A stretch of DNA of 64,000 nt from DATGLE01 sp035294325 (GCA_035294325.1 DATGLE010000034.1:16898-80897), one strand, 5' to 3'. Shown: positions 38,091 through 47,471, numbered from the stretch's first letter. The notes: generated by a model from the sequence alone, not told the origin. Numbers and translations are program-made.

Positions 38091-39062
38091 ATGAAAGCCA
38101 TTCGTATTCATGAGACAGGCGGACCGGAAGTCATGCACCTGGAAGAGATCGAGACCCCGGTGCCTGGCGAAAATGAGGTGCTCATCAAAGTTGCAGCAGC
38201 GGGCATCAACTATGCCGATTTAATGCGCCGGCAGGGCACCTATCTTACACGCACACGCACCCCGGCCACACTGGGACTTGAAGTCGCTGGAACGGTTGCC
38301 GCGCTCGGTCCCGGCGTTTCCTCTCCGGCGCCAGGGACACGCGTTGTCTCGATTGTCGATGGCGGCTATGCCGAATACGCCGTTGCGAACGCGGGCATGG
38401 TCATTCCAATTCCAGAGGCCCTCGATTTTGTCCATGCCGCGGCCTTTCCCATCCAGGGATTGACAGCTTACCAGTTACTACGCGATGCCGCGCGCCTCCA
38501 GCCAGGAGAGAGCGTGCTCGTCCAGGCAGCCGCCGGAGGGGTGGGCACGCTGGCGGTGCAGCTTGCCAGGCTGATGCAGGCCGGCAAAGTTATCGGCACC
38601 GCCAGCAACGCGAGCAAGCTCGACCTTGTGCGCCAGCTTGGAGCCGATACAGCTATTGACTATACGAAAGATAACTGGGTTGAAGAGGTCAAAGCCGCCA
38701 CCGATGGACGCGGAGCCGATATCATCCTGGAGATGGTCGGTGGCACTATCGGCGAGCAGAGCCTGCGCTGCCTGGCACCTTTCGGGCGCATGGTCGTCTT
38801 TGGCGCGGCCAGCGGCCAGGCCGTACAGTTCACTGGCCGCCAGTTGATGTACAGAAACCAGGCCATTATCGGCTACTGGCTCAGTGCATGGATGCAGCGC
38901 ACTGATCGTATCGCTGCGGCGGCGAGCGAACTGATGCAGTTTCTCGCCGCAGGCAAACTACGCATCATCGTCGGTCAGACCTTCCCACTCGCGCAGGCAG
39001 CGGAGGCCCATCGCGCCATCGCTGAGCGCCGCACCACAGGCAAGGTTGTGCTGCTGGTCTAA
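38091..39062 (+). CDS. NADPH:quinone oxidoreductase-like zinc-independent MDR protein
   Basis: 323 aa medium-chain reductase. It begins MKAIRIHETGGPEVMHLEEI, a typical QOR start, with GroES-like N domain and Rossmann NADPH domain (VLVQAAAGGVGTLAVQLARL). The structural and catalytic zinc cysteines of alcohol dehydrogenases are absent, so it should be a zinc-free quinone or enone reductase. It ends by sharing 3 nt with the stop of the convergent amidohydrolase gene. Whether it belongs functionally to the amine region on its right is unknown. Confidence 0.92.
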   Translation: MKAIRIHETGGPEVMHLEEIETPVPGENEVLIKVAAAGINYADLMRRQGTYLTRTRTPATLGLEVAGTVAALGPGVSSPAPGTRVVSIVDGGYAEYAVANAGMVIPIPEALDFVHAAAFPIQGLTAYQLLRDAARLQPGESVLVQAAAGGVGTLAVQLARLMQAGKVIGTASNASKLDLVRQLGADTAIDYTKDNWVEEVKAATDGRGADIILEMVGGTIGEQSLRCLAPFGRMVVFGAASGQAVQFTGRQLMYRNQAIIGYWLSAWMQRTDRIAAAASELMQFLAAGKLRIIVGQTFPLAQAAEAHRAIAERRTTGKVVLLV

Positions 39063-40196
39063 CGCAACCTGTAAAGGTCACTGGCCGTATCATGTAAAAT
39101 CATACTGGCATAGCGGTAGGCGTCCTGTTCGTCAATTTCGTCGGCGTCGATCATCTCCTGCAACACCTGCCCGATCACGCTGCGAGCGCGCAGAGCGCCG
39201 GCCCAGTACATTTCGGGAATACAGATCCCGTCCGTGCTATACACCAGCTTGCTTACAGGAGCGACGCTCAAAGCCTGGCGCGTGAAGGCCACCATCTCAA
39301 GCCGGTCAACGAAAGGAATAGTATACGACAGGTCGAAATACACATGCGGATAGATGGCCGCGAGATAGGCGCCAAGCTGGCTGTAGGGATAGCTCTCGTG
39401 CAGCAGTACAATCGGCATCGCCTGGTAGTCGCGCCGCTCCATGACGGCGCGCAGGTGCAGCGGATTGCCCAGGCGCATATCGGTATCGCTATCCCCGTAG
39501 CCGGTGTGAAACTGGATCGGCACCTGCTGCTCGGCTGCTTTTCTGAAAGCGACATGCAGCAGATAATCGAGCAGCGGCTTATGCGCGATGCGAAACTGCT
39601 GCTCTCGTGCGGCCTGCGCTCGCGCCTCCGCGAAGGAGGCCACGGCCTCGTCCTTGCTCCATTCGGCGATATTCAGTCCGGTGCGATAAGCCACGACGCT
39701 TTTTAGCCCGCAATACCCGGCGCCGCGAATATCGCTCAGTTGTGAGGCGAAGCGATCAACGACCTCATCGAAATCTTCATGAGCAACGATGAGCTGCTGC
39801 ATCACAATCTCCAGGCGCAATATCTTCGCCGTGCGACAGCCCCCGGCTTCGCTCATGCGCTCCGGCGTATAACACTCGTCGGGCGGAGGATAGCCCAGGT
39901 CGAGCACCAGCGTATCGATATGAGCATTCTGGATGAGGCGCGCGAACAACGTTTCAATATTGACGCTATCCCGCGCGTCCAGCACCTCTTCCTCGGTGGG
40001 GCCGCAGCCGTGAAAGCGCGCCAGCTGGCGTATCATCCAGCGATAGTACACGGCATTGGGTACATGCTTATCCACAAAATCAGTGTTTCCTGCCTCGGTA
40101 AACAGACGGCGAAACTCGTGGAGGTTCATCCTCTGCCGCAGCAGCAGGGGATGGCAGTGATTGTCTACAACAGCAATATCTGTCAGATCCAGCATG
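39059..40196 (-). CDS. Amidohydrolase family 2 protein (FluG N-terminal-like)
   Basis: 378 aa. Starts MLDLTDIAVVDNHCHPLL, with the HCH metal site of amidohydrolases; further ligands are in IQFHTGYGDSD and VLLHESYPYSQ, and the terminal Asp in LVYSTDGICIPEMYW. This arrangement matches the amidohydrolase half of FluG/nodulin-type proteins, in which it is fused to a glutamine-synthetase-like domain. Here a GS-like gene lies 6 kb away in the same region. The ATG at 40196 follows GGAAAGGAG; upstream in-frame codons add no conserved sequence. It probably hydrolyses an amide or decarboxylates an aromatic acid; which one is unknown. Confidence 0.87.
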
Positions 40197-40295
40197 TTGC
40201 TCCTTTCCTCGCCTACCCCCCAAAAGTGGGAGGGAAATGACTTCCGAAAACTCGTGGTTCTAGCCAACAGATACTAGTATTTTCTCCCAAACTGT

Positions 40296-40324
40296 GCTAT
40301 AGTACCAGGGATATTTTATGTCAA
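40296..40324 (-). promoter_or_regulatory. Predicted promoter of the FluG-like amidohydrolase
   Basis: On the minus strand, TTGACA (40324-40319), a 17-bp spacer and TATAGC (40301-40296), about 100 bp upstream of the ATG. Confidence 0.6.
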
Positions 40325-40440
40325 GGTCTGACCTGAACACTACTGCGAAGGGGAGACAGGCACAGGTGAGCCACAATCGCTCATCAGCGAGACCATACAC
40401 GATTTTTCAGAAGAGACGCGTTAGCCTGGAAAGCAGGGGT

Positions 40441-40497
40441 TATACTCATAAGCTTATGAGTATATATTTTTAAGACTTTTGTCAGCATAGGACAAAA
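40441..40497. promoter_or_regulatory. Two adjacent dyads upstream of the permease genes (candidate operators)
   Basis: A perfect 24-bp AT-rich palindrome (40441-40464, centred on AAGCTT) is followed by a 7-bp dyad TTTTGTC/GACAAAA (40477-40497). Both lie just upstream of a predicted -35 at 40506. The sequence character (AT-rich, no GNA tip) differs from the GC-rich hairpins elsewhere, which suggests a regulator-binding site. Confidence 0.45.
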
Positions 40498-40505
40498 CTC
40501 CCCGG

Positions 40506-40535
40506 TAGACTTCCTGCCCTGCTGTCGAATATACT
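40506..40535 (+). promoter_or_regulatory. Predicted promoter of the first APC permease
   Basis: TAGACT (40506-40511), an 18-bp spacer and TATACT (40530-40535), about 125 bp before the ATG at 40662. Confidence 0.4.
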
Positions 40536-40661
40536 CTTCAACAAATTAAGAAGAGATTGTCTTGTCATCAGCAAGCAAGCAGCGTAACCAGGCAACGGAG
40601 TTCTGTGTGAGGCCCCAGAGATCGAAGAACTATCTTCCTGAACGCGAGGAGAAAGACGCAT

Positions 40662-42143
40662 ATGAAGCAGTGGAAAGACCAGAGTCTCTACTCAGAAGAG
40701 TACGTACCCAAAATCATGCCTCAGACAATAGGCACCTTCGAGATGGTTATGATTATCCTGCTGTACATGTTTACCGTCACCAATCCTGTCGCGACGATAG
40801 GTTCGGGAGCAGCAGCTTTAACCTACTGGGTTATCGGAGGAGTCGTATTTTTTATTCCTACCGTGATCGCATGCGCGCAGTTAGCATCGATGTTCCCTCA
40901 TGAGGGTTCTACGTATGCCTGGACGCATAAAGCGCTGGGAGGGTTCTGGAGTTTATTTGCTACCATTACTTTCTGGCTCCCCGGCATGCTGGTTATGGTG
41001 GGATTTGCGGGCACGGCAACAAGTCTGATCCAGGGGTTGAATAGTAACTGGCTAACGCAACCCTGGGAGCAGGGGTTGCTTGCTATCGGCCTGCTGGCTT
41101 TTTCCGCCATACTTTCATTGCAGCGCTTCAGCGTACTGCTCAATCTGGTGAAAGTAACAGCGATTGTCACCTATTCTATTATTTTGTTCCTCGGCCTGGC
41201 GGCAGCCGCGTGGTTACTCACAGGGCATCACCCGGCTACCAATTTCGCTTTAAATAACTGGGGACTCAACTCGGGGAACTATGGACTCTTTGGCATTGTC
41301 CTCATCGCTTATCTTGGCATAGACGCCCCTTTCATTCTTGCGGGAGAGCGCAAGCCGGGTTTCTCGCCGCCACGCGCTCTGATCTGGGGTGCGCTGGGCG
41401 TCCTGGGCGCCTACCTGGTCGTCTCTTTCGCGCTCCTGGCAGTCATAGGGCCGCAAAATATCAGCCAGTTCGGTAACTTCTCCGTTATTGCTGTTATTCA
41501 GCAAGTCTTCGGAAAATTCATCGCCAATATCGTTACGGTGGGCATCCTGCTCTACTTCCCTATCTTCCTGGCGCTCAATGGCGGTATCTTCGCCCGCCTG
41601 TTAATGACCGCCAGTATTGACCGGCGCCTGCCTATCGGCTTTGCCAGCCTCAACAAGCATCGCTTACCCGCCCGGGCTATCGTTGGGCAGACCGTTCTGC
41701 TCATAATTTTCGTTGCCCTCGCCTTCCTGCTGCCCTACATTATCCCTCTTGGTAAACCTGCTGACCTGAATACTGAGGTCCTGACCATCACGTTATCTAT
41801 GATGACGCTGGTCTGGTCTATCTCTACTATATTCCTGTTTGTTGATCTACTGATCTTCCGCCTGCGGGATCCAATCGGTTTCGCGCGGCAGCGTATCATT
41901 CCACGGCCGGCATTGTGGTTTGCGATCATCGTTGGTCCCATTGCCTGTATTGCGGCAGTCTTTATGACGTTAGACTATTCGCCCCTGCCACAGATGTCCA
42001 ATAGCCAGTGGCAGCTCATCGTGGGTGGTCTTTCGTTAGTATGTCTTTTCTTCTGCGCTGTGTTCAGTATGTACGCAACGAGCGAGGCGGCCTGGCAGGA
42101 CGCTTCTGCATTGCAGACAGATAGTACAAACAGCTCGTTTTAA
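40662..42143 (+). CDS. APC-superfamily amino acid/amine permease (first of two)
   Basis: 493 aa, 12 predicted hydrophobic segments. The N-terminal part has the APC-like MIILLYMFTVTNPVATIGSG and TYWVIGGVVFFIPTVI, and the segment MFPHEGSTYAWTHKALGGFW corresponds to the conserved E-G-[GS]-x-Y-x-W motif of glutamate:GABA and related exchangers. The cytoplasmic N terminus is short. The start follows GAGGAG. It probably imports amino acids or amines. It is followed after 48 bp by a second, only distantly similar permease, so the two likely differ in substrate. Confidence 0.9.
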   Translation: MKQWKDQSLYSEEYVPKIMPQTIGTFEMVMIILLYMFTVTNPVATIGSGAAALTYWVIGGVVFFIPTVIACAQLASMFPHEGSTYAWTHKALGGFWSLFATITFWLPGMLVMVGFAGTATSLIQGLNSNWLTQPWEQGLLAIGLLAFSAILSLQRFSVLLNLVKVTAIVTYSIILFLGLAAAAWLLTGHHPATNFALNNWGLNSGNYGLFGIVLIAYLGIDAPFILAGERKPGFSPPRALIWGALGVLGAYLVVSFALLAVIGPQNISQFGNFSVIAVIQQVFGKFIANIVTVGILLYFPIFLALNGGIFARLLMTASIDRRLPIGFASLNKHRLPARAIVGQTVLLIIFVALAFLLPYIIPLGKPADLNTEVLTITLSMMTLVWSISTIFLFVDLLIFRLRDPIGFARQRIIPRPALWFAIIVGPIACIAAVFMTLDYSPLPQMSNSQWQLIVGGLSLVCLFFCAVFSMYATSEAAWQDASALQTDSTNSSF

Positions 42144-42191
42144 TTTTGCCTCATAATGGGGTAGTTCTTATTCAAGAAGGAGGCTCATTCT

Positions 42192-43631
42192 ATGAGCAAA
42201 GTAGAAGAGGCCAGGCCAGCAAGTACGCTGCGAGGCCAGCTCACTTTCGCCGAAGCGATTGCGCTCTCTATTGGTATTATGGCTCCGACGGCGGCGATGG
42301 CGCTTAATGGTTCGCTTGCGGCCAGCATTACCGGCAGTTCCGTCCCGTTCGCCTTTCTCGTCGCCACGATAGCCGTTGCCCTGGCAAGTTTCGCCTTCAT
42401 TCAATTCACGCGGCATTTCGCCCACAGCGGCTCGGTGTACGCCTTCAACGGGGTCGCGCTGGGGCCACGCGTGGGCTTCTTTTCGGGTTGGGCGCTCCTG
42501 GGCACTTACGCCGCCTTCACCTGCGCGTCGATGGCCGAGGTGGGCAACTTTGCCCAGGCGTTCTTTGCCGAGCTGCACCTGAACGTTAGCTGGCTGCCAC
42601 TGGCACTTATCGCCGGAGTCGTGATCTGGTATTTTGCCTATAGCACTATTTCGCTCTCGACACGCCTGACTCTGGGACTGGAAGGTATCTCGGTCCTGCT
42701 GATTGCGATTCTGACCGTCGTCATTCTGGTCAGCGTTGGCAGCGCGGGGCAGCTCTCCGCACAGCCCTTCACGCCCGGCAACCAGCCGCTCAGCAATGTC
42801 GGTCTGGCAGCCGTCTTCGGCTTCCTGTCGTTTGCGGGGTTCGAAGGTGCAGCTACTCTTGGCGAAGAGACACGCAACCCACGCCGCAATATTCCCATCG
42901 CCATTCTGACGGCCGTCGTGGGAACGGGTCTCTTCTATGTCGCTGTGACCTATGCCCAGACCGTCGGCTTCGGCACAAGCGCCTCTGGAATCAAGAACTT
43001 TGCCAGCTCCACCGCGCCGCTGGGTGATCTCAGCCAGCACTACGTCGGTACCGCTATGGCTGCCGTGATCGATTTCGGAGCGACGATCAGCGCGTTCGCC
43101 AGCGCGCTCGGCACAACCAACGCGGCTGCGCGTATCCTGTACTCTATGGGACGCGATGGGTTCGTTACGGAGCGCATCGGCACAACTACTCAGCGTACCG
43201 GCTCGCCGATTATTGCGGTATCAGTGGTGATGATTCTCGCCTTCGTCGTTGATATCGTCTGGGGTCTGGTTCCTGGCGTCAATGGCGCCTCGCTGTTCGG
43301 TTTCCTGGGAACCATCGGTGTCTTTTTGATCCTGGTGGCCTATATCCTGACCAACGTTGGAGCAATCCGCTTCTTCGTTGCTCGCCGGCTCTGGACGTGG
43401 CAGTGGATCATCCCGGTACTGGCTATCCTGTTCCTGGGCTACACCCTCTATAGCAATGTCTACCCGGTGCCCGCACCGCCCTATAACATTTTCCCCTACG
43501 TCGCGCTGGCCTGGCTCGTCATTGGTATAATCATCGTGTTTGCCAGTCCTGCACTTGTCAAACGTATCGGGTTGCACTTCGAGGAGAATGAGGGTCTGCG
43601 TCTCGAAGAGCATGCAGGCCCGGTATCCTAG
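42192..43631 (+). CDS. APC-superfamily amino acid/amine permease (second)
   Basis: 479 aa with about 12 hydrophobic segments. Typical APC features: ALSIGIMAPTAAMALNGSLA in the first helix, HFAHSGSVYAFNGVALG, and GFLSFAGFEGAATLGEETRN, which is the substrate-site FEG motif of the amino acid transporter subgroup including ethanolamine and polyamine permeases. A strong AAGGAGG precedes the ATG. The stop codon lies in the outer arm of a long hairpin. Cotranscription with the first permease is likely from the 48-bp gap. Confidence 0.91.
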   Translation: MSKVEEARPASTLRGQLTFAEAIALSIGIMAPTAAMALNGSLAASITGSSVPFAFLVATIAVALASFAFIQFTRHFAHSGSVYAFNGVALGPRVGFFSGWALLGTYAAFTCASMAEVGNFAQAFFAELHLNVSWLPLALIAGVVIWYFAYSTISLSTRLTLGLEGISVLLIAILTVVILVSVGSAGQLSAQPFTPGNQPLSNVGLAAVFGFLSFAGFEGAATLGEETRNPRRNIPIAILTAVVGTGLFYVAVTYAQTVGFGTSASGIKNFASSTAPLGDLSQHYVGTAMAAVIDFGATISAFASALGTTNAAARILYSMGRDGFVTERIGTTTQRTGSPIIAVSVVMILAFVVDIVWGLVPGVNGASLFGFLGTIGVFLILVAYILTNVGAIRFFVARRLWTWQWIIPVLAILFLGYTLYSNVYPVPAPPYNIFPYVALAWLVIGIIIVFASPALVKRIGLHFEENEGLRLEEHAGPVS

Positions 43632-43706
43632 CCCGGCTATACTTTGTATATGATAGGGGGACATGCGCGAGGCGCATGTCCCCCTATCATATACAAACCC
43701 GGGCTA
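43629..43706. repeat. Long hairpin at permease 3' end, 26-bp perfect arms plus 8-bp outer arms
   Basis: 43643-43668 pairs perfectly with 43672-43697 around GAG. Outer arms TAGCCCGG (43629-43636) and its complement (43699-43706) flank a 6:1 internal loop. The outer left arm contains the TAG stop codon of the permease gene. Confidence 0.92.
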
Positions 43707-43721
43707 ACGATACAGGCTACA

Positions 43722-43750
43722 TTGACAAATGCAGATTACGCTGGTAATGT
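43722..43750 (+). promoter_or_regulatory. Predicted promoter of the amine oxidase gene
   Basis: Consensus TTGACA (43722-43727), a 17-bp spacer and TAATGT (43745-43750). Transcription would begin near 43757 and leave a leader of about 240 nt that contains the hairpin at 43815-43859. Confidence 0.55.
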
Positions 43751-43790
43751 TTCTCTCACTGAGATAGTTCCTGACTTTGGGCGTCATCTC

Positions 43791-43906
43791 AGAAAGTGTC
43801 CGATGCTCAGTGCTCTCGCCGGGCGTTGGTGCGGCGGAGCCGCACCAACGCCCGGCGAGCGCCGCAGGAGCGAGCAGGCGACGGTGCTGGCAATCAGACA
43901 CTTTCT
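43791..43906. repeat. Hairpin element in the predicted amine oxidase leader
   Basis: Outer arms AGAAAGTGTC (43791-43800) and complement (43897-43906) enclose a perfect 21-bp hairpin (43815-43835 with 43839-43859) capped by C(GGA)G. Its right flank reads CGCCGCAGGAGCGAGC, related to the shared GCGCC-GCA-GGCGC motif. Confidence 0.88.
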
Positions 43907-43997
43907 CAGGATGATTACGCCCGGGAGAGATTGCCGGATGATTTTCTTAAACTTCATAACACCCTGGCGTCATCTCAACTAGAAAGGCAGCTTCCTT

Positions 43998-45983
43998 ATG
44001 ACAGTTCCCATTACCGGCAGCGCCAGCGCCCCGGAGCAGACTATGCGACATCCACTCGATCCCCTCACCGAAGAGGAGATCGCCCTGACTACAGGCATCC
44101 TGCAAGCTTCCGGGCGCCTCGCCCCCGGCATACGCGTGATGCCGATGAGCCTGCATGAGCCTTCTAAAGAGGCCGTACTGAGCTTCCAGCCGGGTCAATC
44201 GTTCTCGCGCGAGGTCTTCGTTGTCATGCGCGACCATAGTCGACACCTGACCATCGAGGCCGTTGTCTCGTTAAGCGACCAGAACATTAGCTCCTGGCGC
44301 GAGCGCGATGATGTGCAGCCAGCCCTGACCTATCCAGAAGTCTTTGCCGCTCAACAGGCTATCCTTGCCGATTCCACGTTCCAGCAGGCCCTCGCTCGTC
44401 GGAATATTAGCGATCTCTCCTCCGTGGTCATTTATCCCTGGACGACGGGCTACCGTGGACCGGAGGATGCCGTGACGCAGGGCCGGTTCATTCGCATGGA
44501 GGTGGCGCTGGCAGAGGGGCCGGAAGATAACTACTATGCCCACCCGGTTGAAGGGATTGTGGCGACGGTTGAACTGGATAGCATGACGGTACAGATCGAA
44601 GACTACGGCGTTGTCCCCGTCCCTTCGCATTCTGGGAACTATACTCCGGAGGGGATCAAGGCAGCGGCGAACGTTCCCTCGTTTCCCGATGGACTGCGCA
44701 CCGACCTCCGGCCCATCACGATTACGCAGCCGGAAGGTCCCGGCTTCCAGGTAGCGGGCCAGCAGGTAACGTGGCAGAAGTGGCGCTTCCGCGTGGGCTT
44801 TACTCCCCGCGAGGGGCTTGTGCTGCACCTGGTCGAATACCAGGACCGGGGGCGCTGGCGGCCCATTCTCTACCGCGCCTCACTTTCAGAGATGTACGTG
44901 CCCTACGGCGATCCCACGCCCTCGCACAATTTCAAGAACGTCTTTGACGCGGGCGAAGTGGGGATCGGCGCGCTCGCCAATAGCCTCGTGCGCGGCTGCG
45001 ATTGCCTGGGCGAGATTCACTACTTCGATGCGGCAGTGAACGACGCCGGGGGGCAGCCGATCCTGATGAAAAACGCCATTTGCATGCACGAGGAAGACGA
45101 TGGTATGGGCTGGAAACACCTCGAATACAACGAGGATGGCTCGATACGGGTGGAGCAGCGCCGCTCGCGCCGGCTGGTGATCTCCTCGATTTCGACGGTG
45201 GGCAACTATGAATACGGCTTCTACTGGTATCTCTATCAGGATGGCACGATCCAGTATGAGGTCAAACTCACGGGGATCATCGCGCCGGCGGCGATCCCCC
45301 CCGGCCAGCAACCGGTCTCAGGCACCCTGGTGGCCCCCGGCCTCTACGGCCCCTATCACCAGCACTATTTCAACGTCAGGCTCGACCTGATGATCGATGG
45401 CCTCAACAATTCGGCAGTCGAGGTCGACTGCGAGCCGCTGCTCTGGGGACCGGAGAATCCACGCGGCAACGCCTGGACTACGCGCGCAACGACGCTTTCA
45501 AACGAGCAGGTGGCACAGCGCGAGATCGATACGCGCAAGTCGCGTTTCTGGCTCTTTACCAACCCGAATGTGCGCAATTCTCTGGGGCAGCCGGTGGCCT
45601 ATATGCTCGAACCTGGCAAAAACGCCTTCCCTTTCTATCACGAGGGTTCGCCTCAGTGGCGGCGGGGCGCGTTCACGCGCCATCATCTCTGGGTGACGGC
45701 CTACGACCCCGGAGAACGCTACGCCGCCGGCGACTATCCCAACCAGCAGCCGGGGGGCGAGGATGGGCTTCCCGCCTACGTGCAGCAGAACCGCCCATTA
45801 GAGAACACCGATATTGTGGCATGGTACACCTTCTGCTCCAATCACGTTGTGCGTCGCGAGAACTGGCCGGTAATGAGCGTGGCAAAGGCTGGCTTCTCGC
45901 TGCTGCCTTTCAACTTTTTCGACGGCAATCCAGCGCTCGATGTTCCTCCAACCGAGGAGCGCTGCAACCACCCATCGGCTTGA
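43998..45983 (+). CDS. Primary amine oxidase (copper, topaquinone)
   Basis: 661 aa, usual length for the family. It oxidises primary amines to aldehyde, H2O2 and ammonia. Tyr404 in TVGNYEYG is the TPQ precursor (consensus N-Y-[DE]-Y). Asp317 (NVFDAGEVGIG) is the catalytic base. Copper ligands His454 and His456 are in YHQHYFNVRLD, and the third in RHHLWVTAYD (562/563). N2/N3 domains occupy the N-terminal ~230 residues. There is no signal peptide, so it is probably cytoplasmic. It is flanked by two permeases upstream and a GS-like ligase downstream, which indicates an amine catabolism region. ATG at 43998 has AGAAAGG upstream. Confidence 0.95.
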   Translation: MTVPITGSASAPEQTMRHPLDPLTEEEIALTTGILQASGRLAPGIRVMPMSLHEPSKEAVLSFQPGQSFSREVFVVMRDHSRHLTIEAVVSLSDQNISSWRERDDVQPALTYPEVFAAQQAILADSTFQQALARRNISDLSSVVIYPWTTGYRGPEDAVTQGRFIRMEVALAEGPEDNYYAHPVEGIVATVELDSMTVQIEDYGVVPVPSHSGNYTPEGIKAAANVPSFPDGLRTDLRPITITQPEGPGFQVAGQQVTWQKWRFRVGFTPREGLVLHLVEYQDRGRWRPILYRASLSEMYVPYGDPTPSHNFKNVFDAGEVGIGALANSLVRGCDCLGEIHYFDAAVNDAGGQPILMKNAICMHEEDDGMGWKHLEYNEDGSIRVEQRRSRRLVISSISTVGNYEYGFYWYLYQDGTIQYEVKLTGIIAPAAIPPGQQPVSGTLVAPGLYGPYHQHYFNVRLDLMIDGLNNSAVEVDCEPLLWGPENPRGNAWTTRATTLSNEQVAQREIDTRKSRFWLFTNPNVRNSLGQPVAYMLEPGKNAFPFYHEGSPQWRRGAFTRHHLWVTAYDPGERYAAGDYPNQQPGGEDGLPAYVQQNRPLENTDIVAWYTFCSNHVVRRENWPVMSVAKAGFSLLPFNFFDGNPALDVPPTEERCNHPSA

Positions 45984-45994
45984 GTCCTGCAACC

Positions 45995-46023
45995 TTGTAT
46001 ACTTCTCACATCCTTGCTATACT
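45995..46023 (+). promoter_or_regulatory. Predicted promoter of the GS-like ligase
   Basis: TTGTAT (45995-46000), a 17-bp spacer and TATACT (46018-46023), 80 bp before the ATG at 46103 and just past the amine oxidase stop. Confidence 0.5.
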
Positions 46024-46102
46024 ATAGCGCATAAAAAGCTCAGGCGTTCCTTATCTTCCGGTGCGATAGTTGATAACAGAATAGATGGGAGAACACACGT
46101 CC

Positions 46103-47464
46103 ATGAACGCGCAAGATGTCCTGAATCAAACGCGTGAGGCGCAATTGCGCCTGGTGCGATTTCTGTATTGTGACAACGGTGGCGTTATTCGCGGTAAGGC
46201 CACCCATGCCAGCAAATTACCGACGCGTATCCATGAGGGTATCGGTCACGTCCATGCTATGAGCGCGTGGACCGGAGTCGAGACGCTGGCCTCGGTTGAA
46301 GGAATGGGGCCTGTCGGTGAGTTTCGGCTTGTTCCTGATCCTGAGACGTTCGCTATCCTGCCTTACGTTCCCAATACCGGAAGCATGATGTGCGACCAGA
46401 TCGACGCGGATGGGCAGCCCTGGGGCGCCGATCCCCGTGGCTTCCTCAGACGTATGGTCGCGCGCCTCGCCGAGAAGGGCATGCGCATGGAGGCAACCGC
46501 CGAGCACGAGTTTTATTTCGCCCGCGAAGAAATGGGCCAGTACGTTCCCGCCGATAACAGCCTCTGCTATAGCAGTCAGGGACTGGATGAGCAGGCCGAG
46601 GTTATGGATGCGATCCTGGCCGCGCTGGAAGCCCAGGGCCTCTCTATCGAACTATTCCACACCGAAGCGGGACCCTCACAGCAAGAACTCTCGATTACCC
46701 ACAGCCCGGCCCTGCGCGCCGCCGATAATATCTGCCGTGTGCGCGAGACGATTCGCGGGGTTGCAAGCAAATTTGGCCTTCTTGCTACCTTCGCGCCCAA
46801 GCCCTTCCTCAATACCTTTGGCAGCGGCGCTCATATCCACTTCAGTGTATGGGGAACCGACGAGAGCGAGCGCCCGGGGAAAAACCTGTTCTATGACGCC
46901 AACGCCCAGGGCAATCTGAGCCAGCTGGGCCGATATTTCATTGGCGGCGTCCTGCGTCACCTTCACGGCCTGGTGGCCCTTACCTGCGGCAGCGTCAACT
47001 CGTACAGCCGCCTGCTCCCTCACTTCTGGAGTTCTGCCTACGACGCCTGGGGCTTCGACAATCGTGAGGGCGCGATCCGCGTGCCTTCGACGTTCTGGGG
47101 CCGTGAGTCCGATTCGCTCAACCTCGAACTCAAACCGTCCGACCACAGCGGCAACCCCTACCTGGCGCTAGGCGGGATCATCGCCGCTGGCCTGGATGGC
47201 ATCGAGCAGCAGATCGACCCCGGCGAGCCGCAATCGATAGATCCAGGGAACCACAGCGATGAGGAGCGCGAGCGACTTGGTATCCGTCGCCTGCCAACCA
47301 CTCTCAATGAAGCGCTTGACGCATTGGAGCGGGACCGCGTTCTGATGGAGGCCCTCGGGCCGATGCTCTCCGCTGCCTATCTCGCTGTCAAGCGCAACGA
47401 GATCGACTTCTTCAAGGATAAAACTCCCGAAGAAGTTGCAAGACAGCATTTCTACAAGTACTAA
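46103..47464 (+). CDS. Glutamine-synthetase-family gamma-glutamylamine/amide ligase
   Basis: 453 aa of the GS fold (glnA-like paralogue, class III/FluG C-terminal type). Visible are the beta-grasp domain with LVRFLYCDNGGVIRGK, the metal/glutamate region ATAEHEFYF and QQELSITHSPALRAADN, the ATP/His loop GSGAHIHFSVW, and the arginine loop NREGAIRVPS. The regulatory adenylylation tyrosine region of true GlnA is not evident, so it probably ligates glutamate to an amine instead of ammonia. Neighbours (amine oxidase, permeases, FluG-like amidohydrolase) support an amine substrate. ATG at 46103 is preferred, with GGGAG 11 nt upstream; an alternative ATG is at 46085. Confidence 0.88.
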   Translation: MNAQDVLNQTREAQLRLVRFLYCDNGGVIRGKATHASKLPTRIHEGIGHVHAMSAWTGVETLASVEGMGPVGEFRLVPDPETFAILPYVPNTGSMMCDQIDADGQPWGADPRGFLRRMVARLAEKGMRMEATAEHEFYFAREEMGQYVPADNSLCYSSQGLDEQAEVMDAILAALEAQGLSIELFHTEAGPSQQELSITHSPALRAADNICRVRETIRGVASKFGLLATFAPKPFLNTFGSGAHIHFSVWGTDESERPGKNLFYDANAQGNLSQLGRYFIGGVLRHLHGLVALTCGSVNSYSRLLPHFWSSAYDAWGFDNREGAIRVPSTFWGRESDSLNLELKPSDHSGNPYLALGGIIAAGLDGIEQQIDPGEPQSIDPGNHSDEERERLGIRRLPTTLNEALDALERDRVLMEALGPMLSAAYLAVKRNEIDFFKDKTPEEVARQHFYKY

Positions 47465-47471
47465 ATCTGTA

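Noticed and set aside
42168..43040. 290-codon minus-strand frame opposite the second permease
   Set aside because: Low-complexity charged translation without domains; shadow of the permease gene.
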